Source: CAXMNX01 sp964194845
Lineage (GTDB): Bacteria > Pseudomonadota > Alphaproteobacteria > Rhodobacterales > Rhodobacteraceae
Length of the DNA: 11,341 nt
Reading direction: 5' to 3'
Assembly (NCBI GenBank): GCA_964194845.1
Contig: CAXMNX010000031.1
Coordinates: 1 to 11,341 of the forward strand
Shown here piece by piece: positions 6,829-11,341 of this stretch. Under the pieces are notes generated by a model. It made no database searches, had not been told where the DNA came from, and worked only from the letters and a program-made list of their open reading frames with translations. Both the position numbers and the translations under genes were made by a program. Within the stretch, counting starts at the first letter, position 1, and each line of letters opens with the position of its first letter.

Positions 6829-7416
6829 ATGGACGAAATACCCATCCGCCCGGCTTCATTCGAGGATGAAGAGCTTATCGGAACGCTGTTATCGCTGAGC
6901 TTTGCCAACGACCCGTTCGTGCGGTGGATCCTGCCCGACCCGCGGGGTTTTGTCGCCGACTGCTATAGTTACGCACGGCGTGCCTATGCAAGCGCGTTCG
7001 ATGCCCAGACGGTGCACATCATTGGCGAGAAACTTGGCGCAGCGGTCTGGTTGCCGCCCGGCGTGACAGCGGACCGTTCAGAGAAAACGGCGCCGCCGGA
7101 CAACAGCGACGGTCCGAGTTTGCCGCCCGATTTCGCCGCGCCGCGCGCACAATCCGCCGCATATTGCCCGACCGAGCCGCATTGGTATCTTGGCCTTATC
7201 GCCGTGGACCCGTTCCATCGTGGGAAGAAGCTGGGAACAAGGCTGCTGCAATACGGTCTGGCGCTTTGTGACCGCGATTGCGTTCCGGCATATCTGGAGT
7301 CAACAAACGCGGCGAACCTGACTTTGTATCAGCGCGCCGGTTTCGAGCTTTTGGCGGAAGTCAAAGTTGGAGCCTCGCCACCGAGGTTTCCGATGTTGCG
7401 GCCGGCCCGAAAATGA
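6829..7416 (+). CDS. GNAT family N-acetyltransferase
   Basis: A 195-residue GCN5-related acetyltransferase. It starts with the typical IRPASFEDEELIGTLLS strand-helix segment (6-22). The acetyl-CoA-binding motif A is WYLGLIAVDPFHRGKKLGTRLL (119-140) and motif B is AYLESTNAANLTLYQRAGFEL (154-174). The pyrophosphate loop usually reads Q/R-x-x-G-x-G/A; here it is R-G-K-K-L-G, so the first glycine is Lys. The last glycine is kept, and the rest of the fold looks intact. The substrate cannot be inferred. An insert rich in Pro/Asp/Ser (about 78-112) is probably a flexible loop. Only a weak TAGG precedes the ATG. The gene is on the opposite strand to the ribosomal-protein and pheS genes around it, and its TGA lies within the T-tract side of the rplT terminator hairpin. 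Confidence 0.85.
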   Translation: MDEIPIRPASFEDEELIGTLLSLSFANDPFVRWILPDPRGFVADCYSYARRAYASAFDAQTVHIIGEKLGAAVWLPPGVTADRSEKTAPPDNSDGPSLPPDFAAPRAQSAAYCPTEPHWYLGLIAVDPFHRGKKLGTRLLQYGLALCDRDCVPAYLESTNAANLTLYQRAGFELLAEVKVGASPPRFPMLRPARK

Positions 7417-7441
7417 AAACGCACGCCGGATTGGCGTGCGT
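7411..7441 (-). terminator. Intrinsic terminator after rplT, shared with GNAT end
   Basis: A perfect 9-bp stem, ACGCACGCC / GGCGTGCGT (minus strand), with loop AATCC is followed by TTTCATTT. It begins 27 bases after the rplT stop. The same hairpin follows the GNAT stop by two bases on the plus strand, where the T-tract is weaker (CAATTTCG). It probably acts mainly for rplT and partly in both directions. Confidence 0.8.
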
Positions 7442-7467
7442 CAATTTCGATAGGCTTGCCGCCTTGA

Positions 7468-7830
7468 TCAGGCCAGCGCGGACTTCGCCTTATCGACGAT
7501 GGCGCTGAACGCTTCGGGTTCGTGGACGGCGAGATCGGCAAGAACCTTGCGGTCAACTTCGATCCCGGCGAGCGCTAGACCGTTGATGAAGCGGCTGTAG
7601 GTCAGCGCCTCGTCATGGCTGCGCACGGCGGCGTTGATCCGCTGGATCCAAAGCGCGCGGAAACTGCGCTTGCGGGCCTTGCGGTCACGCGTTGCGTATT
7701 GGTTCGCCTTATCGACTGCCTGCGTGGCGGTGCGGAAGGTGTTCTTGCGACGGCCATAGTAACCTTTGGCGGCTTTGATGACCTTCTTGTGGCGGGCGTG
7801 GGCGACTGTGCCGCCTGTGGTTCTCGACAT
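7468..7830 (-). CDS. rplT: 50S ribosomal protein L20
   Basis: L20 is an early-assembly protein of the large ribosomal subunit that binds 23S rRNA. The 120 residues show the basic N-terminal extension VAHARHKKVIKAAKGYYGRRKN (9-30) that threads into the rRNA. The globular part follows with RDRKARKRSFRALWIQRIN (48-66) and SRFINGLALAGIEVDRKVLADLA (78-100), all diagnostic for the family. Length is normal. GAGGA precedes the ATG by 8 bases, and the gene starts 13 bases after rpmI ends. In E. coli L20 represses its own operon by binding the leader; whether that holds here is unknown. The transcript ends at the hairpin immediately downstream, before pheS. Confidence 0.97.
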   Translation of the reverse strand: MSRTTGGTVAHARHKKVIKAAKGYYGRRKNTFRTATQAVDKANQYATRDRKARKRSFRALWIQRINAAVRSHDEALTYSRFINGLALAGIEVDRKVLADLAVHEPEAFSAIVDKAKSALA

Positions 7831-7843
7831 CTTTTCGGTCCTC

Positions 7844-8044
7844 TCAGCGGGCGTATGGCATGTAGGATTTGATCAGTTTCTGATCCGGGTCGCTTAGCAC
7901 GCGTGTGCCGCGCGTGTTGCGAAGGAACTTGTTGGATCGCTTGATCATGCCGTGCCGCTTACCGGCCGAACCGCCGATGACCTTACCGGTCGCCGTGACC
8001 TTAAAGCGCTTTTTCGTGCTCGACTTTGTCTTCATCTTGGGCAT
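7844..8044 (-). CDS. rpmI: 50S ribosomal protein L35
   Basis: A 66-residue small basic protein of the large ribosomal subunit. The sequence MPKMKTKSSTKKRFKVT, then GSAGKRHGMIKRSNKFLRNTRG and the ending DQKLIKSYMPYAR, match the L35 family over its full length. The frame stays open 168 bases further upstream, but the added residues are not L35-like. The start chosen here has AAGGAG at good spacing. It is paired with rplT as usual. The translation initiation factor gene infC, which often precedes rpmI in other bacteria, is not present; pyk and a small membrane-protein gene lie upstream instead. Confidence 0.96.
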   Translation of the reverse strand: MPKMKTKSSTKKRFKVTATGKVIGGSAGKRHGMIKRSNKFLRNTRGTRVLSDPDQKLIKSYMPYAR

Positions 8045-8165
8045 TTCCATCTCCTTCAAGTCGGACGGTACTAAAGCCCACTCGGCATGCCACTTGGCCG
8101 GCGGACCCATCGAAGTGCGCGAAGTAACCGGGATCGCACTGTCTGGCAAGGGGAAATTGCGAATC
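8045..8165 (-). other. Leader region of rpmI-rplT
   Basis: A 121-base non-coding interval between the small membrane-protein gene and rpmI. It contains a possible short hairpin (GTGCG / CGCAC arms on the minus strand) and the palindrome GGCATGCC, plus the rpmI ribosome site. I could not identify a convincing promoter (TTGCCA has no fitting -10). It may be an untranslated leader involved in autoregulation of the L35-L20 genes, as in other bacteria, but I see no known leader structure. Confidence 0.3.
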
Positions 8166-8390
8166 CTAGGGGCCGGTGAACAGGCCGATAAACAGCCCAG
8201 GAATTTCGTCAATAGAGTAGCCGCCTGGACGCGAAGATTGAGCCAACACGATCAACACGCCCCCTACGACAAAGGCGATGATCGCCGCACGCGGTGGTCT
8301 TCCACGCGAAAACGCACCCACAGCCGCAGGAAACGCTAATGCGAGTATCAGGACCCCGAGGATCATGAAGGTGTCGGTATAGGCGGCCAT
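8166..8390 (-). CDS. Small two-helix membrane protein, unknown function
   Basis: A 74-residue hydrophobic protein. Helix one spans about 6-28 (DTFMILGVLILALAFPAAV), a short basic turn SRGRPPR follows (28-34), and helix two spans about 35-52 (AAIIAFVVGGVLIVLAQ). The C-terminal tail is GGYSIDEIPGLFIGLF. The Arg-rich turn suggests that both termini are periplasmic, with the loop inside. I recall similar small hypothetical proteins in Rhodobacterales but know no function. It begins 29 bases after pyk ends, with AAGG before the ATG and no terminator between, so it is probably co-transcribed with pyk. The even hydrophobic pattern and its operon position argue that it is a real gene. Confidence 0.75.
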   Translation of the reverse strand: MAAYTDTFMILGVLILALAFPAAVGAFSRGRPPRAAIIAFVVGGVLIVLAQSSRPGGYSIDEIPGLFIGLFTGP

Positions 8391-8419
8391 AATTTGCCTT
8401 CATGCCCCTAGGACAGACT

Positions 8420-9865
8420 CTAATCTGGATCGGCGGGCAAAATCAATCGTTCGTCACAGGGCGCGACGCGCAGAATATTGGTGGTGCCGGACTGTCCGAA
8501 CGGCACGCCCGCAGTGACGACCAGACGGTCGGTCGATTGGGCAAACCCTTCGGTCCGCGCGGCTCGGGCGGCGTTGATAACGGCGGTCTTGAAGCGATCC
8601 AGCACGTCGGTTTTGACGCAATGCAGCCCCCAGGTCAGCGTCATGCGCCGGGCGGTTCCCATCAGCGAGGTCATCGCGATAATCGGCACCGCAGGACGCT
8701 CGCGCGCCACCAGAAGTGCCGTTTTGCCAGACTGCGAATAGCAGCAGATGACCTGAATATCCGCGGTTTCAGCAATTTCGCGGGCCGCAGATACGATACC
8801 ATCGGCCACCGATTGCTTGGGGCCACCACGGCTGGCGTCGATAACGATGCGATAGGTCGGATCGCTTTCCACTTCGATCGCGACGTTGTTCATCGTCGCG
8901 ACAGCCTCGATCGGATAGCTGCCCGCGGCACTTTCCGCCGACAACATAACGGCGTCCGTGCCTTCGTAGATCGCGGCGGCAACATCCGACACCTCGGCGC
9001 GGGTCGGCATCGGGCTTTCGATCATCGATTCCAGCATTTGCGTCGCAACGATGACGGGCTTGGCGGCCTGGCGGCACTTTCGCACCAGACGCTTCTGGAT
9101 CGGCGGCACATTTTGCACCGGCAGCTCGACACCCAGATCGCCGCGCGCGACCATAATGCCGTCCGATACCGCCAGAATGTCGTCGAAGGCGGTTACGGCC
9201 GCAGGCTTTTCAATCTTTGACATTATCGCTGCACGGCCCTGAGCAAGTTCACGTGCCTCGGTCACGTCCGCCGCGCGCTGAACAAAACTAAGCGCCAGCC
9301 AGTCAACGCCAAGATCGCAGACGAATTGCAGGTCTTTGCGATCCTTGTCGCTGAGTGCTGCAAGCGGAAGAACGACGTCGGGAACATTGACGCCTTTGCG
9401 GTTCGAGATGGTCCCACCGAACACAACCCTGCAATTCGCAAAATCGGCGCCGCATTCCTTGACCTCCAGCCGTATTTTGCCGTCGTTGACCAGCAGGTGC
9501 GAACCCGGCTCCAGCGCCTCGAAAATCTCTTTGTGGGGAAGTTGAACCCGCGTCGCGTCGCCCTCGGATTTGTCGAGATCCAGCCGGAACGCCTGACCTT
9601 CCTCAAGTTCCTCCTCGCCTTTTGCAAACACGCCGACGCGCAGCTTCGGGCCCTGCAAATCGGCGAGGATCCCAATCGGGCGACCCGTGTCTACCTCGAT
9701 CTCGCGAATAATGCGGTGGCGTTCGCCGATCTCGGCGTGGGTGCCGTGGCTCATATTCAGGCGAAATACATCGGCGCCCGCATCGAAAAGTGCGCGGATC
9801 GTGCCCTTGTCGCTGGATGCGGGTCCAAGAGTAGCAACAATTTTGACATTGCGATCGCGTGGCAT
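8420..9865 (-). CDS. pyk: Pyruvate kinase
   Basis: Transfers phosphate from phosphoenolpyruvate to ADP in the last step of glycolysis. The 481-residue protein has the full A/B/C-domain architecture. Recognisable parts are KIVATLGPAS (8-17), the substrate/metal segment FRLNMSHG (34-41) and the B-domain (about 70-170). The catalytic Lys217 lies in IMSKIEKPAA, the Mg-binding Glu219 and Asp243 follow (ARGDLGVELP), and ATQMLESMIESPMPTRAEVSDVA and the C-terminal regulatory domain complete it. At the position of Glu117 of the muscle enzyme this protein has Lys74 in LQGPKLRVG. The flanking Leu70, Gln71 and Val77 match the set reported for K+-independent enzymes, so activity without potassium is predicted. 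AGGGGA lies 8 bases before the ATG. The gene leads into the small membrane-protein gene and then rpmI-rplT. Confidence 0.97.
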   Translation of the reverse strand: MPRDRNVKIVATLGPASSDKGTIRALFDAGADVFRLNMSHGTHAEIGERHRIIREIEVDTGRPIGILADLQGPKLRVGVFAKGEEELEEGQAFRLDLDKSEGDATRVQLPHKEIFEALEPGSHLLVNDGKIRLEVKECGADFANCRVVFGGTISNRKGVNVPDVVLPLAALSDKDRKDLQFVCDLGVDWLALSFVQRAADVTEARELAQGRAAIMSKIEKPAAVTAFDDILAVSDGIMVARGDLGVELPVQNVPPIQKRLVRKCRQAAKPVIVATQMLESMIESPMPTRAEVSDVAAAIYEGTDAVMLSAESAAGSYPIEAVATMNNVAIEVESDPTYRIVIDASRGGPKQSVADGIVSAAREIAETADIQVICCYSQSGKTALLVARERPAVPIIAMTSLMGTARRMTLTWGLHCVKTDVLDRFKTAVINAARAARTEGFAQSTDRLVVTAGVPFGQSGTTNILRVAPCDERLILPADPD

Positions 9866-9971
9866 GTGTCTTGTCCCCTGACCAAAAAACCAAGCATGGT
9901 GCGCCCCTATTGCCGCAAATGTTAGCGCGTGACAACTGGCGCAATCGAACGCGGTCGGTTAGAGACGCGCG
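9866..9971. promoter_or_regulatory. Divergent promoter region between pyk and the amidohydrolase gene
   Basis: These 106 bases separate two divergent starts and so should carry promoters for both. On the minus strand TTGTCA matches five of six -35 positions, but no good -10 follows at the right distance (CAATAG at 17 bases is poor). I found no strong plus-strand promoter and no clear operator. Confidence 0.35.
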
Positions 9972-10733
9972 ATGCAAGGCGATGCAAAATACATTGATTG
10001 GGCGCCAGTTCATATTCTGGGCGAGGAGCGAGCCTCGCGATGGCTGGTCATCTGCGATCACGCCACCAACCGGGTGCCAGACTGGGTTGCGGGCGGCGAT
10101 CTGGGGCTGGCCGCCGAGGATATGGCGCGGCACATCGCTTATGACGTGGGCGCATCGGGTGTCGCTATTCGGTTGGCGGAAAAGTTGGGCGCACCGGTGG
10201 TCCTGTCGAATTTCTCAAGGCTGGTTATTGACCCGAACCGGGGCGAGGATGACCCGACACTGGTCATGCAACTCTATGACGGCACGTTCATTCCCGCCAA
10301 TCGGGGCATTGATAGCGGCTATGTCGAAGAGCGCCTTTCGCGGTGTTATCGGGCCTATCACGACGCGATAACGCGCATGGCCACCAGAAGTGACGACACC
10401 GTTATCGTTTCAGTCCATTCGTTCACGCCGCAATTTCGGGGACGTCCCGAAAGGCCCTGGCATACTGGTCTTTTGTTTGGCGACGACGAAAGGCTGTCGC
10501 GACCGCTGATCAAAGCGCTTCAGCAGGAAACCGGGCTCGTGGTTGGAGCAAACCAACCCTATTCCGGTCACCTAAAAGGTGACACGATCGACCGGCATGG
10601 GATTGCAACCGGGCGACAGAATACATTGATTGAGATCCGGAACGATTTGATCGGTAATGACACCGGACAGACCGAATGGGCCGACCGGTTTGCGCGACTT
10701 TTGCCGCAAGCGCTGGAACTGGCCGAGGCCTGA
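9972..10733 (+). CDS. N-formylglutamate amidohydrolase family protein
   Basis: A 253-residue member of the N-formylglutamate amidohydrolase family (zinc-type amidohydrolases; HutG of some histidine-degradation pathways releases formate and glutamate). Family motifs in order: WLVICDHATNRVP (24-36) with a likely metal-binding Asp-His, HIAYDVGA (54-61), SNFSRLVIDPNR (79-90), VSVHSFTPQF (147-156) with another likely ligand His, and DRHGIATGRQNTLIEIRNDLI (207-227) with a conserved Glu near the end. No signal peptide is visible. No other hut gene is nearby, so a role in histidine breakdown is not supported, and the true substrate may differ. The start is chosen as the first in-frame ATG; only a weak GAGA precedes it. 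It is followed 11 bases later by the DUF1244 gene, whose ribosome site overlaps this gene's stop. Confidence 0.88.
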   Translation: MQGDAKYIDWAPVHILGEERASRWLVICDHATNRVPDWVAGGDLGLAAEDMARHIAYDVGASGVAIRLAEKLGAPVVLSNFSRLVIDPNRGEDDPTLVMQLYDGTFIPANRGIDSGYVEERLSRCYRAYHDAITRMATRSDDTVIVSVHSFTPQFRGRPERPWHTGLLFGDDERLSRPLIKALQQETGLVVGANQPYSGHLKGDTIDRHGIATGRQNTLIEIRNDLIGNDTGQTEWADRFARLLPQALELAEA

Positions 10734-10744
10734 GGAGGGTTGAT

Positions 10745-11050
10745 ATGGACGAGCTAACGCGAACTGAAGTTGAAGCCGCTGCATTTCGACGGCTGAAAAA
10801 GCATCTGATGGAAGACCGTGTGGATGTGCAGAACATCGACATGATGAACCTTGCCGGATTTTGCCGAAACTGCCTGGGCCGCTGGTATCAGGAAGCTGCT
10901 GCCGATCGCGGCATCGAGTTGACCAAAGACGAAGGCCGCGAGGCGTTTTATGGGATGCCGTTTTCCGAGTGGAAGGCGAAGCATCAGGCTGAGGCGAGCG
11001 CGGAACAGACGGTTGCTTTTGACAAAGCGCACAAGGATACCACGGTTTAG
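10745..11050 (+). CDS. DUF1244 family protein
   Basis: A 101-residue protein of the DUF1244 family, which is common in alpha- and some gammaproteobacteria and has no established function. The sequence is helical and soluble. The signature region is VDVQNIDMMNLAGFCRNCLGRWY (26-48), with Cys40 and Cys43 as a CxxC that could bind metal or act in redox chemistry. GREAFYGMPFSEWKAKHQ (64-81) follows. The ATG at 10745 is preceded by GGAGGG at ideal spacing; an upstream in-frame ATG at 10676 lies inside the amidohydrolase gene and is not needed. The tight spacing makes it the second gene of a two-gene operon, which suggests a shared pathway with the amidohydrolase. No clear terminator follows; the best hairpin has only a 4-bp stem (CGGC/GCCG near 11087-11100). 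Confidence 0.9.
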   Translation: MDELTRTEVEAAAFRRLKKHLMEDRVDVQNIDMMNLAGFCRNCLGRWYQEAAADRGIELTKDEGREAFYGMPFSEWKAKHQAEASAEQTVAFDKAHKDTTV

Positions 11051-11111
11051 GGTCAGAACCTATGAATTCAGCGAAGGGCTTGAGTGGCGGCTTTGAGGCC
11101 GAAGCGGAAGT

Positions 11112-11341
11112 TCATTTGGGCTGATCTGATAGATCGTCTAGGAAGAAGACCGGCGGCTCGCCAGTGACCGTGCCGTTAACGCAGTCGATGGAGGAAATAG
11201 GACTGATCACAGCAATCTTCCGCAGATGAACAGCGTCGACATGACATGCGGCGGCGGATTTGAGACCTGGCTTCAATATGTCGACGGGTTCGAACTTCGC
11301 CATTTCTGCGCCTTCGAACTTCTCAACGACGAGCGGGGCGT
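11112..11341 (-). CDS. 3' end of an unrecognised minus-strand gene, cut by the window
   Basis: A frame open from the window edge to a TGA at 11112, giving at least 76 residues. An internal ATG at 11303 exists, but the frame continues above it (APLVVEKFEGAE precedes), so the gene probably begins outside the window. The residues include KFEPVDILKPGLKSAAACH, HLRKIAVISPISSIDCVNG and an end PPVFFLDDLSDQPK. I recognise no family. It could be a real gene converging on DUF1244 across about 60 bases, or a chance open frame. Confidence 0.4.
   Translation of the reverse strand, partial: APLVVEKFEGAEMAKFEPVDILKPGLKSAAACHVDAVHLRKIAVISPISSIDCVNGTVTGEPPVFFLDDLSDQPK

Noticed and set aside
8402..9220. 272-codon plus-strand open frame antisense to pyk
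   Set aside because: Arg/His/Gly-rich shadow of a clear pyruvate kinase gene.
9866..9971. Promoter pair for pyk from TTGTCA
   Set aside because: The -35-like hexamer is good but no acceptable -10 lies 16-18 bases away, so I do not call a specific promoter.
11051..11111. Terminator between DUF1244 and the right-edge gene
   Set aside because: Only a 4-bp CGGC/GCCG stem without a T-run is present.
1..11341. Mobile elements, CRISPR arrays, tRNA or rRNA genes
   Set aside because: No transposase, integrase, regularly spaced repeats, tRNA-like cloverleaf or rRNA sequence was seen. The low-GC insert at pheS/pheT has no flanking repeats that I can find.

Overview
The window reads as chromosome from an alphaproteobacterium, most likely a Rhodobacterales (Roseobacter/Rhodobacter-type) species. 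This rests on the gene content: pyk, a small membrane protein, rpmI and rplT in a row, then pheS and pheT, plus the pair of an N-formylglutamate amidohydrolase-family gene and a DUF1244 gene. GC is high (two hand-counted 60-base lines in pheT and pheS give 62% and 65%). No rRNA, tRNA, CRISPR, transposase or integrase was seen. Most of the window is housekeeping.

Left part (1-2640). A gene-poor 254-base end carries a perfect 10-bp inverted repeat. It is followed on the minus strand by a CxxC redoxin and by mscL, which probably starts at TTG and ends in a clear intrinsic terminator. A nu-class (YfcG/YghU-like) glutathione S-transferase is on the plus strand. It converges on a YtoQ-family gene so tightly that one palindromic CTAG supplies both stop codons.

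Centre (2661-8390). The minus strand carries the translation block rpmI-rplT, then pheS, an unrecognised gene, pheT and the YtoQ-family gene. Two things break the usual order. A plus-strand GNAT acetyltransferase lies between rplT and pheS, with a shared hairpin at its 3' end and a perfect 14-bp palindrome in the divergent region before pheS. A low-GC, membrane-anchored, probably helical protein sits exactly between pheS and pheT, overlapping both at the junctions. That inserted gene is the most unusual item in the window.

Right part (8391-11341). Pyruvate kinase (minus strand) carries the Leu-Gln...Lys...Val residues associated with K+-independent enzymes. It is followed 29 bases later by a two-helix membrane protein and then rpmI after a 121-base leader. 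Divergent from pyk is a plus-strand pair: the N-formylglutamate amidohydrolase-family gene and DUF1244. The last 230 bases hold the 3' end of an unrecognised minus-strand reading frame that runs off the window.

I found no convincing new multi-gene system. The pheS/pheT insertion, the palindrome before pheS, and the amidohydrolase-DUF1244 pair are the best leads.
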